Source of the DNA: Gnetum montanum
Lineage: Eukaryota; Streptophyta; Gnetopsida; Gnetales; Gnetaceae
Length of the DNA stretch: 42,174 bases
NCBI GenBank assembly: GCA_015680685.1
Contig: MNCI01025116.1
Coordinates: 867,907-910,080 of the forward strand
Reading direction: 5' to 3'
Part shown: positions 1 to 11,848 of the stretch, piece after piece
How the letters are laid out: every line of letters begins with the position of its first letter
Position numbering within the stretch: position 1 is the stretch's first letter
Notes under the pieces: model-generated
What the model was told of the DNA's origin: nothing
Databases searched by the model: none
What the model saw: only the letters and a program-made list of their open reading frames with translations
Position numbers and translations under genes: made by a program

Positions 1-162
1 ACTCCATCAAACATTGGAACATCAGCATGGACAGCTCATAATCCTCAAATAGAAGAGGAGAAACGTCAAGTGCTTCTTCAATGGTATCAATCTCAGAAGC
101 CTGATGCACAGGACAAAGGAAAGGCACCCATGGAGAAGCCACCACTACCGGGAAATCCATGA
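1..162 (+). CDS. Element 1 small 3' ORF, C-terminal 53 codons (5' end outside window)
   Basis: Frame 1 is open from the first base to a TGA at 160-162. The peptide runs TPSNIGTSAW, then an EEEK-rich stretch, then LLQWYQSQKP and a proline-rich end (PPLPGNP). The same C-terminus occurs in element 2 (35045-35482, broken by three stops), and its last residues match the end of the element 4 remnant (18213). In all three cases the stop lies about 175-225 bp before a 3' LTR. I do not recognise a known domain. By position it could be an env-position or accessory ORF of an Athila-like retrotransposon; function unknown. The visible part has no internal stop, unlike the element 2 copy. Confidence 0.6.
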   Translation, partial: TPSNIGTSAWTAHNPQIEEEKRQVLLQWYQSQKPDAQDKGKAPMEKPPLPGNP

Positions 163-336
163 GTTCCACAAGTTTTATCTTTTGTGTCTGTGTCAAAATT
201 TTGTTTAATTCTCCACTGCGGCATCAATAAATTTCTAGTTGATCAATAATCCCATACCTATCCACTATGTATTCAATTGAGCTTGTTCCTCACTGTCTTT
301 AACTTGAGGACAAGTTGTTATTCAATCGTGGGGGTA
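163..336 (+). other. Element 1 region between 3' ORF and LTR, with polypurine-tract-like end
   Basis: Non-coding stretch between the 3' ORF and the LTR. It ends in a G-run (GTGGGGGTA, 328-336) directly before the LTR start TGATGAAG, the position expected for the plus-strand primer. The wording 'ttgaggacaagttgttattcaa...gtgggggta' is nearly repeated before the 3' LTR of element 2 (35620-35658) and, more decayed, before that of element 4 (18405-18438). Confidence 0.6.
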
Positions 337-1226
337 TGATGAAGTGTCATTATGTCAATGCATTTACTAGGCCGCGTATATGGGACCCTGTATATGCGGC
401 CGTGTCAACGTGGCCCCATCGACGCATCCCTTCATGCGTCAACGTGGCCCCGTTTACGCAGAGCCTTTTTTAGTCTATAAATAAGTGGCCCTCCGCCACA
501 CCTAGGTATCTTTTTGATAGTTGTAGTGAAGCCCTTGCATTTTGTTTCTGTAGGAGTTAGAATATTTTCCCATTGCATGTCCACAGTGTGATGCTTGTAA
601 CTGTACAGCATCTTTATTCGAGTGTGACGTACTTGGACGTGCACATGATTGGAAATAAAGATCAAGATTACTTCATCATTGCAGCATTCACTTAGATTTA
701 ATTTTTTAATTATTATTGTTAATTGTTATTATTATTTATTATTTTCTTAGTTAATATTTCTTTATCATCATTTACTATTCCTGTTGTTAAATGCGGAATG
801 AGTACGACTTAATCACGAGCATTTAAGTGTGACTACTTGGTAACCCAGTAGCGTACCTAGGATCTATGCTTGGTAATCCCAGTAGTAGTCATGCACGAGG
901 TCCAGGATGTGTACGGATGATTAAGGAACAGATGCTCATTACACTTAGGTTATCTTAGACTTCATTTCCTATTACTCATTAGTTTAATCAAGATTATTTT
1001 CCATTGTTTCTAGGAGTAGCACTAATTTAGGATCACATCATACGCCTCACGCTGGACTAAACTATACGTGACAAAGCAAATACTAATCCAAGTGGGAAGA
1101 CAACGAACTACGATCAACGTGTAACTATCTAGATACCATGACTAGCCTATCCACAGAGTTCGACCGGATTGCGCGTGAACGCTCGTATTCATATAGTTGA
1201 GTGTAGGGGTACCTCACCACTCATTA
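337..1226 (+). mobile_element. 3' LTR of Athila-like element 1
   Basis: Starts TGATGAAGTGTCAT and ends CCACTCATTA (consensus end in relatives CCACTCATCA). U3 carries two copies of TCAACGTGGCCCC and a TATA box (TATAAATAA, 476-484). R/U5 shares long stretches with the LTRs of elements 2 and 3: CTTTATTCGAGTGTGACGTA, AATAAAGATCAAGATTACTT, GAGTTCGACCGGAT, and GTGTAGGGGTACCT near the end. It is followed by CTTGG (1227-1231). Comparison with 15318-15322 shows CTTGG belongs to the target, an old Tat-type LTR, so it is probably the right-hand 5-bp target duplication; the left one lies outside the window. Confidence 0.88.
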
Positions 1227-2424
1227 CTTGGCCATGAAACCCATGAAGGTTTCTCCTCTTTTTAAAAAAAGAAGAAAGAAAAATGGGAAAGCAAGTTGCC
1301 AAGAAAGCTAAGAAACCAACTTAGTCTAAAGCTAATCAAATCAACAACTCAAAAACAAAAGAGTCAAGTGGTCAAAGAAGCCCAAGAATGGAGTGCTAGT
1401 TTTTCTAATGCATCATCAAGTAACTAGCAATTTAAGCATGAAGCATGAAGACCTTTTCAGCTAGTACACATGTCACCGCAATAGCATGACCATGATGATA
1501 ACATTTGGAATTCCTTGTTAGCCCATGTGACCATTCTTTGATAACCAATATAGCCTTTATCTCATCGTAAACTCATCACCTTCTATCATGATCTTATTTC
1601 ATCATCATGTGCACTCCTTGACATGGCTTGATAGCTATGAAATGAAGTATGGAGAGGAAGCATTAGTGATAAATTTGTGCTGGTATTTTGTATTCTTTGT
1701 TGATGTCTCTCAAGTCAATCTTCCAAACATCAACAAAGAGGGGATAATGAAACAGCACAAAGAAAATTTATATTATGCATAAAAAATAATAGCCAAAAAG
1801 TTACACTGTAATTTGATAGGAATTTAAAGGCAGACAAAATTATCTTATTTTTCCATCAAAAATCCTACCCTATGATCTTGTTCTTGCAAAGTTTTGAAAA
1901 TTTTGTCATGTTTATACTAAAATTTATAATTCACAAGTTGTATATTTCATTTAAGCCAACTTGTGAAGGCTCAAAATGTAAATACATTGCCTAATTTGGG
2001 CCGCAAAAAGCCAAAAACGTTGGTAGTGTATACGCTGGAGTTTGGCCCATATGTGCCATCAAATTTGGCAAGAAAAGTCAAAAACATTGGTGATCAATAT
2101 GCTATACTTTTTTGGGTGGTGAAAGTGCCAAATACATTGTATTTCAATGCCCAAAAAGTCAAAAACGTTGGTGTATCATACACTACAAATTTTGGCCACC
2201 AAAAGCACCAAAAATATTGTAGAATTTATCAAAATTTTGGCAAAAGTTGGTAGAATCGTATCAATAAAAAATTAGGGCATTTATAGCCTATTTGAACCAA
2301 ATTTTTTACCATTTTGAGGACTTTTTGGATTTTTGCAACTCTTTCAAATTTGAGACTTTTGAGTGAGAGAGATTCAAGAGTCAAGAGCAATTTTTAAGAG
2401 CAAGTCACCCAAGGCACCAAGATC
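1227..2424 (+). mobile_element. Old Tat-type LTR fragment, target of element 1
   Basis: Aligns by eye with 3985 to about 5170 and 15320 to about 16500, the second halves of the two ~3.2 kb LTRs nearby. Shared landmarks are 'atgaaaccc.atgaagg', 'cattctttgttgatgtctc.caagtcaat' and 'cttgtgaaggct'. It is more diverged, carries its own insertion of ~75-bp repeats (2007-2225), and is cut by element 1 on the left and by the next LTR on the right. The small ORFs here have no support as genes. Confidence 0.65.
2007..2225 (+). repeat. Degenerate ~70-80 bp tandem repeat in Tat-type LTR fragment
   Basis: The word AAAA(A)G(C/T)CAAAAAC(G/A)TTGGT recurs near 2007, 2073 and 2155, with a degenerate fourth copy near 2203, alternating with TTTGGCC/GCCCAA words. 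The array interrupts the alignment with the other two LTR copies, so it arose or expanded in this copy or its subfamily. Confidence 0.6.
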
Positions 2425-5400
2425 ATGTTGTAGAACAAATGAACCAAACTTAACAAGATTCCTTCACACACTAGGGATTTAGGTTCCACATGTTGGAATG
2501 GCAATCCAGACTGCCCACACACTAAGGAAACAATTTCCACATGCTAAGGATTCAAGACTTTAGTATTTTTGAATATTTAACCAACAAAAAGCTAGCTTTC
2601 AAGTAGTTTACACAAGTTTTAGCCTATTTTAATTATTTTTATTATACTTGTTTTAACAACTTGTAGCCTACTTTTTCTAAATGTTTACTCACTTTGACCA
2701 TTTATGGCTTGTTCTCATTAGATCTTGCTTTATTTTGACTAGGAAATAAACTAAAAAATAAATATTGCTACTTTAGACAGTATTCAACCATATTTAACCT
2801 TGTTTGACCTTATCTTTATCATCATTTGGCATCCTCTAACATCATTTGATATTATTTTGTAGTGCTTTGGATCTCCTCCTACCTCATTCCATCCTAGTTT
2901 TTCTTATTTGGCCTTGTTTTACCATGTTCTAGCCTTATTTTACCATACTTTACTTTATCGTTATAGTTTTTTCTAGTATTTCAATATTTTTTAAAAAATT
3001 TTATCATGCAGATGCCACTTGATGTACTTATGTTGACATGTAGGATTAAGCTAGGAGGATAAGCAAGCAAATTTGACTAGTCTTAAAGCCTAAATAGATC
3101 CCTTCTTGTAATGTTGTTAGACCAAGTTGACCTTGAATATCTAAAACTTGAGTCTTGAAGCCATTCTACTATACATCCATAATATTCTAAATTAGCTTGA
3201 TTACCATTGACCTTGAAGCTAGAAACAACATGGAGGGTTCCTTGGTTAAATTCCCCATTATGAACTACAACAATGAGGAGAAAACACTGAAAACCAAGTT
3301 CCTCACTAAAATCTTGATTTGCCCAAGACATCATTAAATTCCTACATGACAATAGGAAAGCCTTCGCATGACCTTGATTACATCTAATATTCACATGTTA
3401 ATTACGGTTGACCTTTTGTTCATAGGTTTGGATGAATGATTGATATTGATTACTAGTGTGACCTACAACAAGCAAGCCTGCATGACCTCATAACTCTTCT
3501 TGGCATTACGAAGATGCTGCAAACTCTATATAACTCTATGACACTTCATCTATATCTACTGGTTGTAACTTAATGATGGCCTATACTTGCTGATTACATC
3601 ATATAGCTTTAAGCAATTTGTTATAAGCACATGTATTCTTTGCCTTATTTTGGTTGTAATCTTGGAGTTGTGCTTGTAGGGTGAAGCCTAAATTCATCAC
3701 AAAGGTGTGGCTCATCATGGCAGTAAGTTACCATGTGACCTTGATGCATGAGGTTCATTTAGCTTGTCCCACTGTGTCAAGAGTGCTTGCCTCACATCAC
3801 CTTCATTACCCCTCTTATGTCATAATTGCGTAGCAAAATTATGGCCTTCCTTACCCTAACAATAATGATGACCAATGTTTGATATTCATGCAATGTGACC
3901 ATGTGACATCTCCTACGATATACTCCACCATCAAGTTTGTTGAATGTAGCACATCTCATTCAATGAAAAAGCAGAAAAATATTCGACCTTGATAATGAAA
4001 CCCAATGAAGGCTTCACCCCTCGAAAAAAGAAGGAAGAAGAATTACCAAGAAGGTCAAGAAGTTAATGAAGCCAAAAAGTCAAATCAAATAGCTCCAAAC
4101 AAATAAAAGGAGGAGCCTAATGACCAAAAAAGCCTTGGATTAGAATGGTGATTCCTCTAAGATATTACTGAGTAACCAGTACTTTGAAGCACAAAGCATG
4201 AAGACTACATTGATCAACAAGTTTGTCAGCGCCATACCATGACTGTGATGTCAACATTTGAAATTCTTTGTTAATCTATGTGAGCATTCTAATAACCAAA
4301 TAGATACTTTATCTTAGCTCAAACCTATAACATTCCGTCATGACCTTATCTCACCATCGCAAGCACTTATGGGCATAGTTCAATAGTTACAAGCTCAAGC
4401 GTGGAGAAGGAGCGTTGGTGATGAACCCATAGTGGTGTTTCTCATTCTTTGTTGATGTCTCTCAGGTCAATCCTCAAAACATTAACAAAAAAGGACCCAT
4501 GAATAATCCCAAAGAAAATTAATGTTATAGCTTATAGCCAAAATTCTTTGTAATTTAATGAAAAAATAAAGGTAAATACAATTACCTTATTTTCTTAAAA
4601 ATATAACATTATGACCTTGTGTTACTAGAATTTAAGGTAGTATTTTAATGTAAAATATGAGATTTGCAACTCACACATTGTAGATCTCATACATCCTAAC
4701 TTGTGAAGGCTGAGAAAAATGCCTCATAGATATAAATGCCTTATCTTTCAACTTGTAGAGGCTGTAGATTTTGTGTATCCAAGTTTGGGAGGGTTGAAAG
4801 TTTTTTGAAGGCCACAAAATTTGGTATTTTTCAGCCCACATGCTGAGCATTATAGTCCAATGCGTTGGGCAACCTATAAAAGTAGGATTTGGATTTTAAT
4901 CCCATATAGTGTGAGGGAGAGCGTATGAAAGCAAAATATTAGCTAAATTTTCTCATACACTACCAAAAGATTCCTAACCAAATCAAAATTCACCAAAAAT
5001 ATGTTAGTGATCATATTAGAATTTATCAGCCACAAATCAAGATCCAATGGCTTATTTAAACAATGATTTACTTCATCCAAAGCACTTTTGGATCATTTTG
5101 CATTCAGGTAAACTAGAGACTTTCAAAGCAGTGAAAATTTTCAAATGTCCACAATATTTTTCCCCAGCTCAAATCAGAGTAATAGAGAAAACCAATGACG
5201 ATTTCAAAGGATAGACTATACAGGGTTCTCATGAACAAATCCAACTATAGAACACATCTTGCCAACTATATTCACTTCCAAGCATTCTTCCTTGAACTCT
5301 TGGGCATTAAAATTTCAAAAACTTGTGTTCTCTAAACTTTGTTTCTATAAATTTTCCATCATTCTAATACAAGTTTGTAGTTTCATTTGTTCACTACATT

Positions 5401-5583
5401 CTATTTTACATTTCTGTGCACCTAGATCATATCCTCATAATTTTTATTTTGCACATCAGTAATGAATATTTAAGTCCTGGGTGATCAATAAGGATTCTTT
5501 AGATACTTTATTGCAAAGCTCTGTGGATCCAGGGTTAAAACTATTCCACACTAAAATCTTCAAGGTGTCGCACCAAATTTTTT
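2425..5583 (+). repeat. 5' LTR of Tat-like element
   Basis: Direct repeat of 13720-16972. Clear anchors include 'ccttcacaca.tagg', 'tcatttggcatcctctaacatc', 'ttggatctcctcct' and 'ctgggtgatcaa'. Homology fades after AATTTTTT near 5583. I could not place a confident primer-binding site: the sequence after the LTR (GAAGCGAAGGACGTCC) does not match a tRNA 3' end I know. Short ORFs inside (for example 3083-3394 minus and 5259-5462 plus) are chance frames, as neither keeps length in the other LTR. Confidence 0.72.
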
Positions 5584-6432
5584 GAAGCGAAGGACGTCCA
5601 CTCAACTTCATAGTTAAAAAAATTCATATCAATTTTTCTGTTAGTGCTATATTTTCTCAAAACCCAACGTGTGGCCTACACCTACAACCAAAAAATTGTT
5701 TTGGGTTTTTCCCAAAATCAGCTTAGTACCCGTTAACCTGTTTAAGCTTTATTAATTGTTGTTGAACTTTCCCAAAGCCCAAGGCCTAATATCACTTTTC
5801 CTTGCTCTAAATTTTCTTTTTCTCTCTACCGAGTGCTAAGCTCTCCTAAAGCCCAACATATAACCTACAACAAGTTTTGCGATTTTTGAATTTTTTATCA
5901 AGTGTTGTGTTTTCTAAAACCCAGCATAAAGCCTGCAACTAGTTTTGCCCTTTTTATTTTTTTCCGTTAGGAGTTGGGTTTTTCTAAAACCCAGCGTATA
6001 GCTTACCAGCAAACCTACACTTTTTAATTGTACAAAATTAAACTTGGGCCTTACTAAAGGCTACCGTGTTGCCTGCAAATATATTGGTTATTTTATCTTT
6101 CAAAATTTTGTGGTGGGTGTTCACCAAAGTGCACAATATGAACTGCAACTCGCAAAATTTTGTGGTCGGTTTCCCAAGCCCAGCACAAGAACTACAACCT
6201 GCAAAATTTTGTGGTGGGTTTTCCAGAGCCCAACGTATGGACTGCAACCTATTTTACGAAAGCCCACCGTATGAACTACAACTTGCAAAATTTTGTGGTG
6301 GGTTTTCCAAAGCCCAGCGTGTGAAGTGCAACAACCTTAATCATTTTGAATGTTTTCACACGATTTTGACACTAAATTTTTCAACCACATTAAGCAATGT
6401 TGCCATAGTTCCCTGCATCTTTAACCACAAAA
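5584..6432 (+). other. Tat-like element leader, built of degenerate repeats
   Basis: Untranslated leader after the 5' LTR. It is a ladder of related phrases of the type 'ttttctaaaacccagcgtat.gcctgcaact.gttttg', with recognisable copies near 5655, 5845, 5915 and 5980, grading into the cleaner tandem array at 6101-6333. The open frame 6066-6485 is an artefact of these repeats. Confidence 0.6.
6101..6333 (+). repeat. Minisatellite, 49-84 bp units
   Basis: Four units start with CAAAATTTTGTGGTGGGT (one reads GTCGGT) at 6101, 6153, 6202 and 6286. Each continues with 'ttcc.aagcccagcgtatgaactgcaac'. The third unit holds an extra half unit, which explains its 84-bp length. It sits in the leader of the Tat-like element. 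Confidence 0.85.
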
Positions 6433-6450
6433 AATTAATTTTTAATTTTT
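6433..6450 (+). repeat. Target site duplication, left copy, of nested LINE
   Basis: AATTAATTTTTAATTTTT, repeated exactly at 7272-7289 on the other side of the LINE fragment. Its A/T character fits target-primed reverse transcription. Confidence 0.75.
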
Positions 6451-7271
6451 GGGGCGGTGTCGGACCCGAAAAGAAGTTCAATTGATATTAACAGTGTATC
6501 AGTTAAGGGGAAGCTGAGAGCACTATGCATGAAACTCGGGAACAACCTTATAGATAAACAAGTATTAAAGGAGGAAACCCAAATTGGGGCACCACCAAAT
6601 GTCCACCCATGTTGGTTACAAAATAGAATGACATAGAATTAGATAAGGAAAAAAAAACTCTCAAGGATAGAGAAAGTTCCAATGGTAACTTCTCACAATA
6701 GAAAGGGAAAGCTTCCTTGCAGAGAGATTACTGGAATGCACAAGTCTTTTCCACGGCTGCAAAAGATGAACCAACCGATGTCTATCCAAATTGAACTTGG
6801 ATGCTTGAGATGTGAAGCGAAACATCTACAACTTTTCCAACCTCGTGAGCAAACATTTATTAGAATAATCTGGCCTTTGAAATATAACATTGCATCTTCG
6901 CTTTCAAATATAATATAAAATAGTAGGCCTAATAACTTTTCATTGAAACTTGAGATTAAAAGGCCGAATATGGCATCCTCTTGAGATAACTTGTATGAAG
7001 GAAAAACTATGGAAGCCAACTCCCACACATGCTGAGCAAAGGGACAATGCCAAAACACATGGACAAAGTCATCTTGTCCACCACAGAGAGGGCAATTGGG
7101 ATTGGGAATTCCTAGATATTTTAACCGTTTACCAATAGGTATACCATGGTGAAGGAGACATGAAAGGAACTATTTAATTTTGAGGAGGGTCAAAAGGTTC
7201 CAAATATTTTGGAAGAGAGGGATCCAAAATGAAACTGACTCGTGTTTGTGCCAATGCTTATTGCAGTGTTG
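6451..7271 (-). mobile_element. 5'-truncated L1-like LINE, zf-RVT end of ORF2
   Basis: On the minus strand the frame reads the reverse-transcriptase zinc-binding domain found at the C-terminus of plant LINE ORF2: a helix-rich WNLL...LLHHGIPIGKRL, then CPLCGG, and VFWHCPFAQHVWE. The CPLC and H-C residues of the zinc site are present. One in-frame TAG interrupts it just before FLSCLLHHG. The coding part continues to 6693 and a 3' UTR follows to 6451. The 18-bp exact target duplication at both ends shows a complete insertion of a 5'-truncated copy, about 820 bp, into the leader of the Tat-like element. Confidence 0.85.
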
Positions 7272-7289
7272 AATTAATTTTTAATTTTT
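7272..7289 (+). repeat. Target site duplication, right copy, of nested LINE
   Basis: Exact repeat of 6433-6450, directly after the 5' end of the minus-strand LINE fragment. Confidence 0.75.
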
Positions 7290-7878
7290 TCCCAATACAG
7301 TATACAACATTGCCATAGCTACTTACACTACCTTTGCAGTTGCAATGCATACTGTAATCTCTATTCCCACCATTCCCACTTTGTAGTTTCTTAGCCATTT
7401 CCCCTCTCATACAATAGAAACAAATTCAAACAAAATTTTTTTAAAAAATTATTACTTTACAATTACAGTGTATTTGAGATTGTACACTTCCATACATTGA
7501 AACTTTCATATGCTGAGACTACCTCATACTCTAAGATAGTCTCATAGATTGTGACTATCTCGTATGCTATGATTCTCATATGTTGAGGCTCTCATATAGA
7601 CTCTCACCCGCTTAGATACTTAGCCAATCACGAGGTATAACACCTTGTTTATGTCTTTTCGCCATTCAACAGTTCTAACTCACACCATAACACACAATAG
7701 CCTTCAACCAAGATTCTATCCATAACTACGATCCCAAGGATCCTGCCATAGTAGAACGTAGACAATCCCTTAGACAACTCTTAGATAAATATCAATGAAT
7801 AATATTATAAATTCATTTATGTTAAGATGCAAGGTGGCCTATTTATCCCATGCATAGAATTAGAGTGTAAATGGCAAT
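7290..7878 (+). other. Tat-like element leader, second part
   Basis: Non-coding continuation of the leader after the LINE. Between about 7498 and 7610 a degenerate ~20-30 bp phrase recurs (CTCATATGCTGAGACTA and variants). No gene is seen. Confidence 0.5.
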
Positions 7879-10800
7879 TTGAGATCATTCATCAAAACAA
7901 AAAAGAATATATTCCCCTCCCCTTATGACCATATTAAAATAATGAAATTTCACACATGTATGCTAGCACAACTAGTGGAACTAAAGGAGGTGAGTGAGGA
8001 AATTAGCTCAAATGAAAACCAAAAAAACCAAAATGAGTTCAAAGTGAAGTATGAACTAGACACATTCATAAAGAGCCTTTTCCAACACTTCGCTCCACAA
8101 ATAACCATCCCCAGCTTCACACCTCCCATGTCCTCCATAAATCAAGCCTCTTAGTCTACTCCCTTATTCTCTATTATGTTCACCTCAACAATCATTGTAG
8201 TGGCACACAGTCTTAATCAACATCTTATTCCACATCCTTGTTCTTAACAATGTCATTTGCAATCCAACCTCATTATGTGCAATCATCACTTGTGGTATCC
8301 ACTACACCTCATCCTTTCATCATACCTGTGGAGCCCTCTTTAGGATCCCAGGCTTCACAAGCTTCTCACATTCCCTTTACACCCTTTACTCATCATGCAC
8401 TAACTCAAACCTCTTTCTCCTCATTCAATCCACCCCCGAGAGTGGTCACGCGATGACTTCAATCCATTCTAATCCCAATTTCATAACCTCAAGTCATTCA
8501 TCCTCCACAACCATCAATGCAAACACCACAACCTATAGGGATGCCTCAAGGCTTGGATCAAGCCTTCCAAATAATCCAAGACCTTACCGAAGAGCTACAG
8601 AAGCATAAAGCTAACATAACACAAATAGTAAAGGTTATGGATTTCTACCAAGATGATCATATAAGCCCTACTATTCCCCAAATAACATTATTTGCAAGCA
8701 TGCCTATATCAAACTTCACCAAATGCAATAGTGAAGGAGATTCTAATGCACATCTAGTCAGCTTTCTCTCTTAGTGTCTATTATTGCAAGCCTAGCCTCA
8801 TACAATATTATGCATTTTCCCTATTTGCCTCAAGAAAAAGACTTTAGATTGGTATCAAACCTTGCCTAGAGGTTCCATCTCTTCCCTTAAGGACTTAATA
8901 AACCAATTCATCAACCACTTTACATACAACTTGAAGTCAGATACCACACTAGACCAACTGATGAAGGTGAAGCAGGGGCTACTTGAACTAGTCCAAAGGT
9001 TTATTCAAAGATGGAATTCAACACTCAATGAGCTTCCAGAACCTATCTTTGAAATCCACCTCTTGGCCATTTGCAAGGAAATGATAAATAACTTCAACAA
9101 GTCAAAGCTCTACTACTTAGATCCCTGATCGCTGAGCCAAGCCTTTTCACAAACTAAGAACATCAAGAAAATGGTTGAGGCTAGTAATGATATAGTCTAC
9201 ATGGCTTATAAAAACCAACACACAAGAAGGAATAAGGATAAAACTAAGCAATAACAAACAACCATTGTTGCAGTATCCAAAGGTATGAAACAAGCAGAAA
9301 GGAGAAAGTCTTCACCACACAACACATCTTCTGACTCATCACAACCTTCTACCTCTTATGCTGGAAATCAACTAAGACCAAACTTTGGGCAAAAGTATAT
9401 GACTAAGTATACTAAGTTGCCTATGAAGCCCTCTAAACATTTATAATAGTTACTTAAAGATAATCGTATACAACATAAGAAACTATTTGAGGAAGATCAG
9501 AAGAGGTACAGTCATCTTTGTGACATGGCTAGAGATACAACAATAGTAACCAAAGACAATCCAAATTTACCAAAGCACTTCACACTAGATAGGTTTTTTC
9601 ATTATCATCAAATGGCCAATCATGATATTGATTTTTGTCTAGCGTTAAAAGATGACATCCAAAAGATGATTGACCATGAAGAGCTTGTACTGAATTAGTC
9701 CAACTCTCCAAATGCCAATAATAACTTCTACACCATAGCCTTGTTCACAATAACCAAATGATCTAACCCTCCTAGGCAACCATTTGTTATCAAGATACAA
9801 CCTCAACTCCAAAACATAAAGCCTAAAGCTCCCTTTTTCATCAGGGTACCACCACCTTTAGCTCCTAAGAAGCCTTTTTTCATATGTGCCCCCTTTTAGT
9901 GGCAACAACATCACAACTTAAAGTAAGGGAACTATTCAGTATTAGGATTCCTCCAACTTTAACTAGCAAACGTCCAACAACCCATAACCAAGGCTTACCT
10001 ATAGTGGTCAACAACTTGATAATTAACAAGAGATTATCATCATAATGGCAATAAAAATAACCTATCACCAAATCAACAACAAAACCCACTAAAGGTAGCC
10101 AACAACAAAGGATTGGAAACAAGCTAACCGACCTAGACCTACACCAAGATTAGCTACACCCATGGACAAGGGGCCCAAGCAACATACTTTGAAACATGAG
10201 CTGAAAATCCTAGGAATGATGAAGGAGATCAACACCACCAAGGCTGAAACATTACATGCTAAAGGAAAGAATTTCCTTAAAATGATGGAATAATCCAAAT
10301 GATCCCTTAAGCCAAAAAACATGTCGTTGAACTTATATGACTTAGTCATGAATATTCTTACTCATAGAGATGCACTAGCTCAAGTGTTGACTTCTATCCC
10401 TGTGAGCAAAGACGTGCTTGATAAAAAAGGAGTTCATCCACTCTATTATTAAGCAAGCTTCACTAAGGGAAAATGGGCATCAACCCATGCTCAACTTTCA
10501 TGATAGTGAGGTGAATATTGACTCTCAAAAGGAAGAAGTGCTATCTACTCCTCTCCTCATTACTATATGTGTTAGCAGGTATCATTGTGTTCATGTGGAT
10601 GATGGGGCAATGATCAACATGATACCATTTACCATTGTTAAGAAACTAGGCTTAATCAAAAATATCCAAGAAACCACTACCTTATCACTGAAGTCATTCA
10701 ATCGATCATGAGTAGCAATTTGAGGTTCTATCTCCTTGGATTTCATAGCTAAAGAACAATTTCCCACATCCACTAACTTCCTAGGAGTTGGAGAGACACT

Positions 10801-11063
10801 CAATTTCAACTTGATCCTAGGAATGCCATGGTTGGCTAAGCTTTATGCAATCTCATCTTCTATACATCAAGAGATCCACTTATCATACAAGGGTGGTGAA
10901 ATTATCATTCATGGGAAAAGTACATGTTCGCCATCTATCAACAACGTCAACATTAACCGAGGGTTTAGAGGTGGAGTTTCATGAGGAAACCCCAAAACTC
11001 AAGCTGAGGCCACCAACAATAGTAATAACAACAACAACGATAATAAGATTACTAACTCTATAG
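7879..11063 (+). pseudogene. Tat-lineage gag-protease remnant
   Basis: Many stops and frame changes, but several blocks are readable. At 8517-8774 is a coiled-coil-like segment (QAFQIIQDLTEELQKHKANI). At 8840-9128 is the Retrotrans_gag core: TLDWYQTLPRGSISSLKDL, then LMKVKQG and FIQRWNSTLNELPE. At about 9590-9697 HYHQMANHDIDFCLALKDDI matches the Tat-type C-x-H...H...C knuckle followed by LK..I..LI; its first Cys is lost. Near 10335-10420 LVMNILTHRDALAQVL resembles the linker before the protease. At 10418-10984 is the aspartic protease: VDDGAMINMIP where families have DTGSSVN.MP, then LILGMPWL. The catalytic D-T/S-G is changed to D-D-G. No polymerase follows. This protein would be the capsid and maturation part of the element. 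Confidence 0.82.
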
Positions 11064-11848
11064 TTTTACATGACTAATGGGAGCATATACCAATTGTCAT
11101 ATTAAATGAGAAACATGATGAAACTAAGATTGCACAAAGGAAGCCCCTTGATTTATCAGGGATCAAGCAAGAAACACATCACAAGCATCTTATCCCTTCT
11201 TTTTTAAGAGACATTTGTTCACTTTTCTATTTTATATCATGTTTTTTTTATTTGTTTTATCCTTGTATGCTCTTTCAATGTTATCCCATGCTTACTAAAC
11301 AAGTGTGGACATAGCCCACTACGGCCTAAAACTGGCAACAGCACAGTCCGCCAAGGCCTAAAACTAGTGAGATTATGGCCTACCAAGGTCTCAAACTAGT
11401 AGATATACAACCTATCTTTCTTGTCCTTACATGCATATGATGATCAAATTTTCTAGTGATGCTTGTTCTGATAATTTTCATATCACTACATTACTTTGTG
11501 GCCTTATCTTTTACTATAGTTTTAGCTTGTAGCCTTTTACCATAAAGATTACAAAAATTGGAAAAATGTAGAACATAGAAGAATGACCAAAAAAATTTAT
11601 CTTTGACAACAAACGTAGTGTACATGGTTAGAATGGCCTAGATTCATCAATTGCACTGACACATAAGTGCTAGAAACACTAAAACTCTGTAGAAAATTAA
11701 CTAGAAAGGGGCTTAGCTTGTAGTTTATAGCCTTCATTTGTAGTTATAAAATTTTTTTAAAAAGACCTAACATGCTTAAAACCAATCCAAAATTGCTCAT
11801 ACACTGGGATTTTATACCCTACATGTTGGGAATTCAACCAAAAGGAAT
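11064..11848 (+). other. Non-coding 3' region of Tat-like element
   Basis: No coding signal. At 11313-11400 a ~33-bp phrase occurs three times ('cc.aaggcctaaaactagt'). The rest is A/T-rich and leads into the 190-bp array. Confidence 0.5.

Noticed and set aside
432-665. 77-codon minus-strand ORF in the element 1 LTR
   Set aside because: Lies over the LTR promoter and R region and is not kept in sister LTRs.
6066-6485. 139-codon ORF with repeated KFCGGF phrases
   Set aside because: Translation of the 6101-6333 minisatellite; no start context, no family, ends in LINE-flank sequence.
9880-10349. Overlapping minus-strand ORFs
   Set aside because: Shadows of the Tat-like gag-protease remnant, which reads on the plus strand.
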